Shown: positions 17,562-26,861, numbered from the stretch's first letter. The stretch: 64,000 nt of DNA from JASTVH01 sp042862465 (GCA_042862465.1 JASTVH010000004.1:372001-436000); one strand, 5' to 3'. A program made the numbers and translations. Notes: generated by a model from the letters alone, not told the origin.

Positions 17562-18968
17562 ATGCAACAGAAGAAACTGGTATCCGCAATCGCCCTGATG
17601 GGCTCCATGGCCCTGCTCGCCGGCTGTAACAGTGGCGACAACGTGGACGTGAACCTGGGCAGCTCGTCCTCTTCCAGCACCTCTTCCGGCACCAGCGCAC
17701 CGGACAACTGCCCGAGCTGGACCCAGCCGGCAGTGGTATCCGATCTCGGCGTGTGCCAGATCCGTGACGACATCACCCAGGATCGCACCCTGACCAGCGA
17801 CCTCACCTGGCAGCTGGTTGGCAAGATCCGCGTGGGTGACGGTGACGACGAGCTGGCCGGCAGTGCGCCTGCCAACAGTGCCACTCTGACCATCCAGCCG
17901 GGCACCGAGATCCGTTCCGACGTGGGCGGCTATCTGGTGGTCACGCGCGGCTCCAAGCTGATGGCTGAAGGTACCGAGTCCAACCCGATCACCTTCAGCT
18001 CCATCGACAGCGACTACAGCGGTGCCGGCGAGTGGGGTGGTGTGGTTCTGCAGGGTTACGCGCCCAACAACCAGGACACCTCCGCGCCGATCGACGTGGC
18101 CGGTGAAGCCGGTCTGGGCTACTACGGCGGTAACAATGCCGATGACAACAGCGGCAGCCTGAAGTATGTGCGCATCACCGAAGGTGGCTACGAGATCGCG
18201 CCGGGTGAAGAAATCAACGGTCTGACCATGATGGCCGTAGGCCGTGGCACCACCGTGGATTATGTGCAGATCAACGACAACGGTGACGACGGTGTCGAGT
18301 TCTTCGGCGGTACACCGAACATCAGTCACCTGGTCCTGACCAACAACCTGGACGACAGCATCGACTGGGACCTGGGCTTCCAGGGCAACATCCAGTACGC
18401 GCTGGTGATCAAGACCGGTCAGAGTGACAACGGCATGGAAACCGACAACGACGGTTCCAACTTCGACAACACCCCGCGCTCGCGTCCGACCCTGGCCAAC
18501 GTCACCATCGTCGGTGCCTCTGGCGCCGGCTACGGTGCCAAGCACCGTGAAGGCACCGGCGCATTTGTCTACAACAGCATCTACACCGGCGACGACGAGT
18601 GTCTGGACGTGGACGACCAGTCCAGCCAGATCACCAGCAGCCCGGCGGAGCTGGTGTACACCAACGTGGTCTTCAACTGCACCGCCAACACCGCCGGTGA
18701 CGCCGAGACCAGTGGCAACGACTACGCCTCCCTGCTGGTGGCAGCCGGTGGCATCACCACCGAAGATCCGATGCTGGACAGCAACTACCGCGCAACGGCC
18801 GGTTCTGCCGCTTCTACGCTGGGCAGCCCCGTGGACTTCGCCGCGGCCCAGGACGCTTCTGTCCGCACGGCCACCAGCTTCATGACACCGACCGATTACA
18901 TCGGTGCCGTGGCCCCGAATGCGACCACCTTCTGGTTCAGCGGCTGGACGCTGGACGGTACGTTGTAA
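17562..18968 (+). CDS. lipoprotein with parallel beta-helix-like repeats, partner of the TonB receptor
   Basis: The 468-residue precursor has a lipobox LLAGC with the lipidated Cys at residue 22, then a Ser/Thr linker (about 30-45). The body is acidic and rich in Asn, Asp, Gly and Thr, with irregular beta-strand repeats such as NPITFSSI, LKYVRITEGG, VDYVQINDNG, ISHLVLTNN and LANVTIVGA, suggesting a right-handed beta-helix. Two cysteine pairs outside the lipobox may form disulfides. It follows the receptor by 62 bases with its own ribosome site gaggag and ends at a terminator, so receptor and lipoprotein form one unit. A role in capturing substrate at the surface is inferred from pairing. The exact family is not known to me. 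Confidence 0.75.
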   Translation: MQQKKLVSAIALMGSMALLAGCNSGDNVDVNLGSSSSSSTSSGTSAPDNCPSWTQPAVVSDLGVCQIRDDITQDRTLTSDLTWQLVGKIRVGDGDDELAGSAPANSATLTIQPGTEIRSDVGGYLVVTRGSKLMAEGTESNPITFSSIDSDYSGAGEWGGVVLQGYAPNNQDTSAPIDVAGEAGLGYYGGNNADDNSGSLKYVRITEGGYEIAPGEEINGLTMMAVGRGTTVDYVQINDNGDDGVEFFGGTPNISHLVLTNNLDDSIDWDLGFQGNIQYALVIKTGQSDNGMETDNDGSNFDNTPRSRPTLANVTIVGASGAGYGAKHREGTGAFVYNSIYTGDDECLDVDDQSSQITSSPAELVYTNVVFNCTANTAGDAETSGNDYASLLVAAGGITTEDPMLDSNYRATAGSAASTLGSPVDFAAAQDASVRTATSFMTPTDYIGAVAPNATTFWFSGWTLDGTL

Positions 18969-18997
18969 CTCAGGGCACTTAGCCGCGTAACAACCTT

Positions 18998-19022
18998 GCC
19001 CGCCTAATTGGCGGGCTTTTTT
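18998..19022 (+). terminator. intrinsic terminator after the receptor-lipoprotein unit
   Basis: The stem gcccgcc/ggcgggc (18998-19016) is followed by six T residues. Confidence 0.93.
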
Positions 19023-19050
19023 GTTTATCACGGCAGTCTTCGCATTAGAG

Positions 19051-19076
19051 CCCCTCTCCCCTTTGCGGGAGAGAGG
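19051..19076. repeat. REP-like palindrome (CCCTCTCCC type)
   Basis: The arms cccctctccc and gggagagagg are separated by six bases. The same CCCTCTCCC/GGGAGAGGG family occurs at 24450-24566, so it is a dispersed extragenic palindrome. Confidence 0.7.
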
Positions 19077-19091
19077 AATCATGGCGCTAAT

Positions 19092-19109
19092 CTGCAAAAT
19101 ACCTGTCAA
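19092..19109 (+). promoter_or_regulatory. second PhoB-box-like direct repeat, upstream of the TonB operon
   Basis: CTGCAAA (19092-19098) and CTGTCAA (19103-19109) are 11 bases apart, again with a 4-base gap. The first half matches the consensus poorly (4 of 7) and the second well (6 of 7). It lies about 100 bases before the DUF3450 gene. Confidence 0.35.
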
Positions 19110-19210
19110 CCAAACTTAACAAATCTGCAATGAACCCCTGCCACCCTATGCCCAACCCAATTCAGGTGTCCGGCTGCGGCCGGGCCGAAGTCCTATTTGA
19201 AGGAGTCCCC

Positions 19211-20026
19211 ATGATCAGAGCAACGGGTCGCTGGCACACCGCCTGCCGAAAACTCGGTATGACCACCTTGCTGTCGGGTGCGCTGGTCGGTGGTCTTGTG
19301 TCCGCCGGGTCAGCATGGGCCGCGGACGAGGCGCTGAACGACATTGTTCAGACCGGCGTCGAGCGCCAGCAGAAAAACCAGGCCTTTCAGCAGCGCATCA
19401 ACCAGCTGGATGATGCCATTCGCGAAAAGGTCGAAAACTACCGTGAGGTGAACAAGCAGATCGAAGGGCTGGAAGTCTATCTGGCACAACTCCAGCGTCA
19501 GGTGAGCAGTCAGGAAGCGGAGATGGCCGATCTCAACAGCTCCATCGACCGGGTCACCGAGATCGAGCGCCAGATCACGCCGCTGATGCTGAAAATGGTC
19601 GAGGGCCTGAAGAAGTTTGTCGCCCTGGACATGCCGTTCCTGGAAAAAGAGCGCCAGGAGCGGGTGGCCCGCTTGCAGAAAATGATGGACCGTTCCGACG
19701 TTTCCGCCGCGGAGAAATTCCGCAACGTGCTGGAAGCCTACCAGACCGAAATCGACTATGGCCGCAACATCGAAGCCTATCGCGGCACGCTCAAGCAGGA
19801 CGGTGGCGAGCGTGAGGTGGACTTCCTGCGTATCGGCCGCATCGCGCTGCTGTACCAGACCCTGGACAACAGCGAAACCGGCCAGTGGAACCCCAACACC
19901 GAACAGTGGGAAAGCCTGCCGCCGACCTACCGCACCCAGGTTGAGGATGGCCTGCGCATTGCCCGTGAACAGGCGGCGCCGGACCTGATCAAGCTGCCCC
20001 TGACCACGCCGGAGGAGGCGAAGTGA
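19211..20026 (+). CDS. DUF3450 periplasmic coiled-coil protein of a TtpC-type TonB system
   Basis: A 271-residue precursor with a signal peptide ending at AWA/AD (35-38). The mature protein is mostly coiled coil (about 45-150: VERQQKNQAFQQRIN and following) and matches the DUF3450 proteins encoded at the head of TonB2/TtpC clusters in Vibrio and related bacteria. It probably works in the periplasm with the ExbB-like proteins encoded next to it. The ATG at 19211 has the ribosome site aaggag. Its stop codon overlaps the next start (TGATG), so the operon is translationally coupled. Confidence 0.85.
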   Translation: MIRATGRWHTACRKLGMTTLLSGALVGGLVSAGSAWAADEALNDIVQTGVERQQKNQAFQQRINQLDDAIREKVENYREVNKQIEGLEVYLAQLQRQVSSQEAEMADLNSSIDRVTEIERQITPLMLKMVEGLKKFVALDMPFLEKERQERVARLQKMMDRSDVSAAEKFRNVLEAYQTEIDYGRNIEAYRGTLKQDGGEREVDFLRIGRIALLYQTLDNSETGQWNPNTEQWESLPPTYRTQVEDGLRIAREQAAPDLIKLPLTTPEEAK

Positions 20027-21438
20027 TGAAACGCGTACTCGTGATTTTGACCCTCCTGCTGGTGTCCACGGTCACCCAGGCCGCCCAGGAGCGTGACGCC
20101 CAGTTGCAGGAGCTGCTGCAGCTGGTGAAGCAGGGCATGGTGCAGGATGCCCGCCAGCAACAGCAGCGCGTTCAGGACTTTATCGACAAGCGCGATCAGC
20201 GCGCACAGATGCTCAAGGAACGTCAGGACAAGCTGGCCTCCCTGGAAGCGCAGACTGAAAAACTGGAAGGCAACTTCGAGTCCAACGAAACACAGATCGC
20301 CGATCTGGAGAAGCGCCTGGATGACCGTCTGGGAACCCTGAAAGAACTCTTCGGTGTGCTGCAGCAGGTGGCCAGCGACTTCAAGGGTACCGTGCAGTCT
20401 TCACCCACCAGTTCCCAGTACACCGGGCGCGCCGACTTCCTGGGTTCACTGATCGAGAAGGCCGGGTCTTCCTCCAAGCTGCCGTCCATCAACGAGCTGG
20501 AAACGCTCTGGTACGAGATGCAGCAGGAAATGATCGCCTCCGGCGAGATCGCCACCTATCCGGCCACAGTGGTGCTGGACGATGGCAAGACCGTGGAGCG
20601 CCCGGTTTCCCGCGTGGGCACCTTCAACGTGGTTTCCGACGGCAAATACCTCAACTGGGAACCCGAGACCCGCCAACTGGTGGAGCTGCCGCGCCAGCCG
20701 GGTGAGCGCTATACCAGTACCGCGGCGGACTTCGCCAAAGCCCCGGCCGGTGCCATCGAGGATTTCTGGATCGACCCGTCCGGCGGTTCCCTGCTGTCCC
20801 TGCTGATCCAGTCCCCGGACCTGCAGGAGCGCATCGACCAGGGTGGGGTGATCGGCTACATCATCATGGCCATCGGCGGCTTTGCCCTGTTGCTCGCGCT
20901 GGAGCGTCTGTTGTCACTGGGCTTCGTGGGTATGAAGATCCAGCGGCAGGCCAAGAGTGACCGGCCCAACACTAATAACCCGCTGGGCCGGGTCATGCAG
21001 ACCTTTGAGGAGAACAGGGCCAAGGACACCGAAACCCTGGAACTCAAGCTGGGTGAGGCCATTGCCCGGGAAACCCCGAAGCTGACCCGCTTCCTGCCGC
21101 TGCTCAAGATCATCGCCGTAGTGGCGCCGCTGCTGGGCCTGCTGGGTACCGTGACCGGCATGATCAACACCTTCCAGGCCATCACCCTGTTCGGCACCGG
21201 CGATCCCAAACTGATGGCCGGCGGCATCTCCCAGGCACTGGTCACCACCGTGATGGGCCTGGCCGTGGCGATCCCGACCGTGCTGCTGCACACCGTGGTC
21301 AGCGGCCGCAGCAAGCGCCTGCTGCAGCTGTTGGAAGAACGTTCCATCGGCATCATCGCCAAGCGCGAGGAAAAGCCGCAACCGCCGTCCAAGCCGAAGC
21401 AACAGGCGCCGGCCAACGCCGAGCCGGAACCCGCTTGA
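20026..21438 (+). CDS. ttpC: TtpC-like MotA/TolQ/ExbB proton channel protein with periplasmic N-terminal domain
   Basis: This 470-residue protein has a signal sequence (MKRVLVILTLLLVSTVTQA), a long periplasmic coiled-coil part (about 25-110), a central domain, then three membrane segments of the MotA/TolQ/ExbB family from about residue 275 (IGYIIMAIGGFALLLALE; APLLGLLGTVTGMI). The layout matches TtpC, the extra component of TonB2-type systems that links ExbB-ExbD-TonB to the receptor. It starts at ATG 20026 with the previous stop overlapping by one base. The C-terminus is Pro/Ala-rich. The gene name is by analogy. Confidence 0.85.
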   Translation: MKRVLVILTLLLVSTVTQAAQERDAQLQELLQLVKQGMVQDARQQQQRVQDFIDKRDQRAQMLKERQDKLASLEAQTEKLEGNFESNETQIADLEKRLDDRLGTLKELFGVLQQVASDFKGTVQSSPTSSQYTGRADFLGSLIEKAGSSSKLPSINELETLWYEMQQEMIASGEIATYPATVVLDDGKTVERPVSRVGTFNVVSDGKYLNWEPETRQLVELPRQPGERYTSTAADFAKAPAGAIEDFWIDPSGGSLLSLLIQSPDLQERIDQGGVIGYIIMAIGGFALLLALERLLSLGFVGMKIQRQAKSDRPNTNNPLGRVMQTFEENRAKDTETLELKLGEAIARETPKLTRFLPLLKIIAVVAPLLGLLGTVTGMINTFQAITLFGTGDPKLMAGGISQALVTTVMGLAVAIPTVLLHTVVSGRSKRLLQLLEERSIGIIAKREEKPQPPSKPKQQAPANAEPEPA

Positions 21439-21449
21439 GGTAATAGGCC

Positions 21450-21980
21450 ATGCCGATCCAACTGCTTCAGGCCTATGAACAGATCCTGCAGTTTCTCGAG
21501 CGGGGCGGCGACGTCCTGTTCGTGATCCTGCTGGTGATCTTCTTCATGTGGCTGTTGATCATCGAACGGACGCTCTACTTCACCCTGGGGCACCGCCAGA
21601 CCGCCCGTCAGGTGCTGTCGGAATGGGAAGCCCGCAACGAGCGCCAGTCCTGGTTCGCCCATCAGGTGCGCCAGGATCTGGTGGCCGGCGCCGCCATGGA
21701 GCTGCGCAAGTCCCTGGGGCTGATCAAGTCGCTGGTGGCGGTCTGTCCGCTGCTGGGGTTGCTGGGTACTGTCACCGGCATGATCGAGGTGTTCGACGTC
21801 ATGGCCGTCATGGGCACCGGCAGCGCCCGGGCCATGGCCTCGGGCATCTCCAAGGCCACCATTCCGACCATGGCCGGCATGGTGGGGGCCCTGACCGGGG
21901 TGTTCGCCATCACCGTGCTGCAGCGTAGCGCCCGGCTCAAAGCGGTCCGGCTCGAAGATCAACTGACCTTTGACCACTGA
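21450..21980 (+). CDS. exbB: ExbB/TolQ proton channel subunit
   Basis: The 176-residue protein has three membrane helices and the family motif LLGLLGTVTGMIEVFD plus the helix GISKATIPTMAGMVGALTGV. ExbB with ExbD uses the proton motive force across the inner membrane to energise TonB. This is the second MotA/ExbB-family gene in the operon, as in TonB2 clusters. It lies 11 bases after the TtpC-like gene and 11 before exbD. Confidence 0.93.
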   Translation: MPIQLLQAYEQILQFLERGGDVLFVILLVIFFMWLLIIERTLYFTLGHRQTARQVLSEWEARNERQSWFAHQVRQDLVAGAAMELRKSLGLIKSLVAVCPLLGLLGTVTGMIEVFDVMAVMGTGSARAMASGISKATIPTMAGMVGALTGVFAITVLQRSARLKAVRLEDQLTFDH

Positions 21981-21991
21981 GATAATCCATC

Positions 21992-22408
21992 ATGCGTAGA
22001 CCTTTCAGATCATTCGACAGCAGTGACATGGAGGAAGAGGACGGCATCGACGTCACCCCCATGCTGGACGTGGTGTTCATCATGCTGATCTTCTTCATTG
22101 TCACCGCGTCCTTCGTCAAGGAATCCGGCATCGACGTCAACCGTCCGGACGCCTCCACCGCGCAGCCCAAGGACAAGGCCAGCATCCTGGTGGGTATCGG
22201 CCCGGACGGGGATGTCTGGATCAACCGCCGCAACATCGACCTGACCTCGGTGCGCGCCAATATTGAGCGCCTGCATGCGGAGAACCCCCAGGGTTCGGTG
22301 GTCATCCAGGCGGACGAGCAGGCCGATACCAAGTACCTGGTGGCGGTCATGGACGCGGCGCGTCAGGCCGGCGTTTACAACGTCTCCATAGCCGCGCAGG
22401 AGCCGTGA
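21992..22408 (+). CDS. exbD: ExbD/TolR biopolymer transport protein
   Basis: The 138-residue protein has a single N-terminal membrane helix (LDVVFIMLIFFIVTASFV) with the essential Asp in DVTPMLDVVF at about residues 19-28, followed by a periplasmic domain. It forms the proton-translocating stator with ExbB. Its stop overlaps the tonB start by one base. Confidence 0.94.
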   Translation: MRRPFRSFDSSDMEEEDGIDVTPMLDVVFIMLIFFIVTASFVKESGIDVNRPDASTAQPKDKASILVGIGPDGDVWINRRNIDLTSVRANIERLHAENPQGSVVIQADEQADTKYLVAVMDAARQAGVYNVSIAAQEP

Positions 22409-23040
22409 TGACTGCTCTTCCCAACTTCGGACGTTACCTGGGTGCTTTGGCGGCCGCTGCGGTCGTGACCTTCGCGGTGTTCTTCCTGATGCAGCGCCTG
22501 ATTGCCTCCGGCGAGTCCGCGCTGACCGGCGAAGACGAGCGCTACGTGGTGGATTTCGTGCGGGTGAAGCAGCAGGAGCAGGTCAAGGAGAAGGAGCGCG
22601 AGCGCCCCGAGCCGCCCAAGCCCGAGAAGGAGCCGCCCAAGCCGGAAATGCCGCAGACCTCGCAGCAGCAGGTCGCCGCCTCGGCGGACGGGCTCAACAT
22701 CGGCGCCCTGGCCATGGATACCAGCCTCAACCTGGATGCCGGCATCTCCGGCGGGGGCAGCAGCGAATACCTGCCCATCGTCAAGGTGCAGCCGGTCTAT
22801 CCCCGGCGGGCCCTGCGCCGCGGTATCGAGGGCTATGTGGTGGTGGAATTCACCGTCACGTCCTCGGGTACCGTCAGCGATCCGCGGGTGGTGGAAGCCG
22901 ACCCCAAGGGGCTGTTCGACGAAGCGGCCCTGGATGCGGCGAAGAAATTCAAATACCGACCGAAGATGATCGACGGTGAACCGGTCAAGGTGGCCGGCGT
23001 CCGCAACATCATCCGGTTCCAGCTGGACAAGAAGAGGTGA
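22408..23040 (+). CDS. tonB: TonB energy-transducing protein
   Basis: The 210-residue protein has an N-terminal membrane anchor (about 12-30), a Pro/Lys/Glu-rich spacer (PEPPKPEKEPPKPE) spanning the periplasm, and a C-terminal TonB domain (VYPRRALRRGIEGYVVVEF to KYRP). It carries energy from ExbB-ExbD to the TonB box of outer-membrane receptors. The short spacer is typical of TonB2-type proteins that rely on TtpC. ATG 22408 is preferred over the GTG three bases earlier. Confidence 0.94.
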   Translation: MTALPNFGRYLGALAAAAVVTFAVFFLMQRLIASGESALTGEDERYVVDFVRVKQQEQVKEKERERPEPPKPEKEPPKPEMPQTSQQQVAASADGLNIGALAMDTSLNLDAGISGGGSSEYLPIVKVQPVYPRRALRRGIEGYVVVEFTVTSSGTVSDPRVVEADPKGLFDEAALDAAKKFKYRPKMIDGEPVKVAGVRNIIRFQLDKKR

Positions 23041-23045
23041 TCGTC

Positions 23046-24398
23046 ATGCCACGTCGCAGCCTGACCCAGCGTTTGACCATTGGATTGACCACCGTCTGGA
23101 TGCTGGGCGGTGCCGCCGGTGCCCTGCAGTCGCCATCGGGCAGCATCCTGAGCGGTTTCCTGGGGGCGCAAGCGGCCCAGGCGGCGGACAACGTTCGCCG
23201 CACCCCGTCCATGCGCCAGAACATCTACAAGCGCTTCAGCCGCATCCGCGAGCTGGCGGACGCCGGCAACGTGAATAAGGCCATGACGGTCATCAACGAC
23301 ATGCAGGCCGGGACCGATCTCAACAGCTACGAAGCAGCCATGCTGTGGAAGCTGAAAGCCTTCCTGTTCTACCAGACAAAGGACTACCCGCAGGCGGCCA
23401 AGGCCTACCAGCAGCTGCTGGAACAGCCCAACCTGCCGCTCAGCCTGGAGCAGGATACCTGGTACAGCCTGACCAAACTGCACATGGTGCTGGAAGACTA
23501 CGATCAGGCCCTCGCAGCGCTCGATCACTGGTTCCAGCTGAGTGAGGATCCGGGCCCGGACGCCTACATCACCAAGGCCCAGATCCTCTATCAGATCGAG
23601 CAGTACCAGCCGGCGCTGGAGGCCATCGACACCGGTATCATCGCCCGGATCAAAAGCGGTCAGGCGGTGCCGGAGAACTGGTACCTGCTCAAGCGCTATG
23701 GCTACTACCAGCTGGAGAATTACGGAGGCCTCAAGAACGTGCTGGTGACGCTGGTCAAGCAGTACCCCAAGCGGGAATACCTGATCCAGCTGGCCGCCGT
23801 GTATGGCGAACTGAACCAGCCGCAGAAGCAGTTGGCAATCAAGGAAGCGGCCTATGACAAAGGCTACCTGGATAAGGAGTCCAGTTTGCTCAACCTGGCC
23901 CAGCTGATGCTTGCCGAGGGCTCCAGTTACAAGGCGGCCAAGGTGATCGAAAAAGGTATTCGGGACGGCATCATCGAGCCCAAGGCCGACAACCTCAAGC
24001 AAATGGGCGACAGCTTCCTGCTGGCCAAGGAATACGACCAGGCCCTGGCTGCCTTCCAAAAGGCCGCGGCCAAGTCCGGTGACGGCGAACTCTACCTGCG
24101 CATGGCCCAGATCGCCTCCGACCTGACCCGCTGGGAGGATGCCCGCGATTATGCCGAGCAGGCCATCGCCGCCGGTGATTTCGAGCGCATTGGCATGGCC
24201 CATGTGGTCCACGGCCTGGCGCTGTTCAACCTCGATCAACTGTCACAGGCGATGCAGGCCTTCAATCAGGCGCGCCGGTATGATGCCACGCAGCAGGTGG
24301 CCAGTCAGTGGCGCAATTACGTGCAGAAGGAGCAGGCGCGGCGGCATAAACTAGAGGCGGCCTCCAGGGAAGAGTCGCGGGATTTGAGCAAGGGATGA
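23046..24398 (+). CDS. TPR protein of the TonB2 cluster
   Basis: A 450-residue protein with an N-terminal hydrophobic signal-like segment (about 10-45) and a helical body with several tetratricopeptide-like repeats (for example PQAAKAYQQLLEQPNL, DQALAALDHWFQL, DQALAAFQKAAAKS). A TPR protein ends the TonB2 cluster of Vibrio. Its job is unknown but is likely to be periplasmic and linked to the TonB complex. The ATG at 23046 is chosen because aagagg lies 8 bases upstream; an in-frame GTG at 23037 would overlap the tonB stop. Confidence 0.85.
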   Translation: MPRRSLTQRLTIGLTTVWMLGGAAGALQSPSGSILSGFLGAQAAQAADNVRRTPSMRQNIYKRFSRIRELADAGNVNKAMTVINDMQAGTDLNSYEAAMLWKLKAFLFYQTKDYPQAAKAYQQLLEQPNLPLSLEQDTWYSLTKLHMVLEDYDQALAALDHWFQLSEDPGPDAYITKAQILYQIEQYQPALEAIDTGIIARIKSGQAVPENWYLLKRYGYYQLENYGGLKNVLVTLVKQYPKREYLIQLAAVYGELNQPQKQLAIKEAAYDKGYLDKESSLLNLAQLMLAEGSSYKAAKVIEKGIRDGIIEPKADNLKQMGDSFLLAKEYDQALAAFQKAAAKSGDGELYLRMAQIASDLTRWEDARDYAEQAIAAGDFERIGMAHVVHGLALFNLDQLSQAMQAFNQARRYDATQQVASQWRNYVQKEQARRHKLEAASREESRDLSKG

Positions 24399-24449
24399 GC
24401 GGGCAGGGCACACACCAACTCCCGCCATCCCCGAGAAAGCGTATACATT

Positions 24450-24566
24450 CCCTCTCCCCTGCGGGGAGAGGGCCAGGGTGAGGGGGAGGCGCCGAGAGGC
24501 GCCCAAATTACCCGCGCTGGATTCGGCCGAGGCATCGCCCCCCTCTCCCCCTAGGGGCGAGGGGCT
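24450..24566. repeat. cluster of extragenic palindromes between convergent genes
   Basis: Three palindromes lie between the TPR gene and phaZ: ccctctcccc/ggggagaggg (24450-24472), ggcgcc-gaga-ggcgcc (24488-24503), and ccctctcccc/ggggcgaggg (about 24540-24566). They are REP-like and may serve as terminators for both genes, although no T-run follows. No gene is seen in the gap 24399-24611. Confidence 0.75.
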
Positions 24567-24611
24567 CTAGGTCGAGACTATCCGGGGGTGATTTCAGGTA
24601 CCTCCCAAGCC

Positions 24612-25838
24612 TCAATGCGCTTTCGAATGCCGCCGAATAAATCGCCTCACCTCCGGCGCAATCACCCCACGCCAGCGGCTGCCGTTGAAAATACCGTAGT
24701 GCCCAACCCCTTGCGCCAGCAGGTATTGCTTCTTCGCCTCCGGCAACCGCGTCGCGATGTCCAGTGCAGCCCGGGTCTGGCCGACGCCGGAGATATCATC
24801 CAGTTCCCCCTCCACCGCCAGCAGCGGGGTGCGCCGGATGGCCTCGGGGCGGATCGGCCGCCCGCGGGAGACCCACTCCCCCTTGGGCAGGGCGTGTTGC
24901 TGGAATACCACGTCGATGGTCTGCAGGTAGAACTCGGCCGTGATGTCCATGACCGAGCGGTATTCTTCGTAGAAGGCTTTGGTCTTCTCCGCGCTGTCTT
25001 CATCCCCTACGATCAGATGTTCGAAGAGCTTTTGATGCTTCATGACGTGTTCGCCCAGATTCATGGTCATGAAACCGGCCAGCTGCATAAAACCGGGATA
25101 GACGCGGCGGAAAGCACCGGCGTGGGGTGGCGGCACATAGGTGACCACGTTGTTCTCAAACCAGTTAAGGGGGCGTCGCGTCGCCAGTTTATTGACCTGT
25201 GTGGGGGCCTGACGCGTGTCGACCGGCCCGCCCATGAGGGTGACGCTGCGGGGCGTGGCGGGATGGTTGTCCGCCTCCATCAGACAGAGGGCACCATACA
25301 CCGGCACTGCCGGCTGGCATACGGCGATCACGTGGGTGTCGGGGCCCAGCTTGGCCAGCCAATCGATGAGGTAGTCGACGTAGTCGTCCAGGTCGAACCG
25401 GCCTTCGGCAATCGGAATATCGCGCGCATCCCGCCAGTCCGTGATGTAGACGTCGTGGTCGCCCATCAGCTCCTCCACCGTGCCGCGCAGCAGGGTGGCG
25501 AAATGGCCGGACATGGGGGCCACGATCAGCACCCGTGGCCCCTGAAAGTCCGCGTCCTTCTGGAAATGACGCAACTGGCCAAAGGGTTTGCGGTGCAGGA
25601 TCTCTTCGTGCACGGCGACCGTCCGGTCACCCACCCTGGTGCTATCCAGACCGAAGCGGGGTTTGCCGTAGCGGCGAGTCGCCTGTTCCACCAAGTCGAG
25701 GCCGGCGAGCAGGGACTTGCCCATGAGGGTCTGGTTCATGGGATTCATGGGATGGCGCAGCGCGTTCAGCCCCTGCTCCACGAAGAATCGGGTAGGCGCC
25801 ATGGCGGCGTGTTGCAGTTCGTACATTGCGTAGAGCAT
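24612..25838 (-). CDS. phaZ: intracellular polyhydroxyalkanoate depolymerase
   Basis: PhaZ hydrolyses stored polyhydroxybutyrate granules in the cytoplasm. The 408-residue protein (ATG 25838) is close to the roughly 419 residues of Cupriavidus PhaZ1. It has the unusual nucleophile cysteine at 174 in VCQPAVP, where most lipases have Ser, and late candidates for the Asp (EGELDDI) and His (GVGHYG) of the triad. The N-terminus MLYAMYELQHAAMAP is a family signature, which fixes the start. It is divergent from bdhA, the next step in PHB breakdown. Confidence 0.94.
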   Translation of the reverse strand: MLYAMYELQHAAMAPTRFFVEQGLNALRHPMNPMNQTLMGKSLLAGLDLVEQATRRYGKPRFGLDSTRVGDRTVAVHEEILHRKPFGQLRHFQKDADFQGPRVLIVAPMSGHFATLLRGTVEELMGDHDVYITDWRDARDIPIAEGRFDLDDYVDYLIDWLAKLGPDTHVIAVCQPAVPVYGALCLMEADNHPATPRSVTLMGGPVDTRQAPTQVNKLATRRPLNWFENNVVTYVPPPHAGAFRRVYPGFMQLAGFMTMNLGEHVMKHQKLFEHLIVGDEDSAEKTKAFYEEYRSVMDITAEFYLQTIDVVFQQHALPKGEWVSRGRPIRPEAIRRTPLLAVEGELDDISGVGQTRAALDIATRLPEAKKQYLLAQGVGHYGIFNGSRWRGVIAPEVRRFIRRHSKAH

Positions 25839-26034
25839 GCAGTCTCTCTCATGGCCGGGTTCGACACAGACAGCCGAATCCATGGCCTTTCAATTCACTA
25901 TAGGCAGTGGTCCGGGTTATCAGCTATTTTTGCCGGTATAGAGTTTGTTACCGTTTTTTGCGCAAGGGTGCATGCGATGTAGCGACGAGCCCCTTAAAAG
26001 CGCGCTCCACTAACGACCTTTAAGGAACAACGCT

Positions 26035-26826
26035 ATGGGCATCTTTGCGGGTGAAACCGCCGTGATCACCGGCTCGACCAGCGGCATCGGTCTGGGGCTG
26101 GCGGAAGGCCTGGCGCAAAGCGGCGCCAATATCGTTCTCAACGGTTTGGGCGATCGGGACGAGATTGAAAACCGTCGGGAGTGGCTGGCCAGGGAATATG
26201 GGGTGAAGGTGATCTACGACGATGCCGACCTGACCAACGGCGAGGCGGCCAGTGGCCTGATCCGCAATGCCGAGGCCCATTTTGGGCGCGTGGACATTCT
26301 GGTCAACAACGCCGGGATCCAGCATGTGGCGCCGGTGGAGTCATTCCCCATGGACAAGTGGGAACAGATCATCGCCCTGAACCTTTCGGCCACCTTCTAC
26401 ACCACCCGGGCCGCGTTGCCCGGCATGCGCGAGCGGGGCAAGGGGCGCATCGTCAATATCGCCAGCGCCCATGGCCTGGTGGCCTCGCCCTACAAGGCCG
26501 CCTATGTGGCCGCGAAGCACGGTGTGGTGGGCTTTACCAAGACCGTGGGGCTGGAGGTGGCCGAGGCGGGGGACATCACCGCAAACGCCATCTGCCCGGC
26601 CTACGTGCGCACGCCGCTGGTGGAGGCGCAGATTGCCGATCAGGCCAAGGCCCACGGTATTGGCGAAGAGGCGGTGATCCGGGATGTGATTCTGGCAGCC
26701 CAGCCCAATAAGCGCTTGGTCACCATCGAGGAGCTGGTGGCCCTGACCCGACTCCTGTGCAGCCCCGAGGGCCGTTCCTTCAACGGTGCGGCCCTGCCTA
26801 TTGATGGTGGCTGGACGGCTCGATGA
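26035..26826 (+). CDS. bdhA: D-3-hydroxybutyrate dehydrogenase
   Basis: BdhA oxidises 3-hydroxybutyrate to acetoacetate with NAD. This 263-residue short-chain dehydrogenase has the dinucleotide motif TGSTSGIG at 12-19, NNAG at 91-94 and the catalytic Ser144, Tyr157, Lys161 (YVAAK). The ASAHGLVASPYKAAYVAAKHG-type segment is characteristic of this enzyme. Together with divergent phaZ it forms a PHB-mobilising pair; the 196-base gap between them should carry both promoters. Confidence 0.94.
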   Translation: MGIFAGETAVITGSTSGIGLGLAEGLAQSGANIVLNGLGDRDEIENRREWLAREYGVKVIYDDADLTNGEAASGLIRNAEAHFGRVDILVNNAGIQHVAPVESFPMDKWEQIIALNLSATFYTTRAALPGMRERGKGRIVNIASAHGLVASPYKAAYVAAKHGVVGFTKTVGLEVAEAGDITANAICPAYVRTPLVEAQIADQAKAHGIGEEAVIRDVILAAQPNKRLVTIEELVALTRLLCSPEGRSFNGAALPIDGGWTAR

Positions 26827-26861
26827 TGGGGTAGAGAGCCGCTTAGTGGGGGGAAGGTTCT

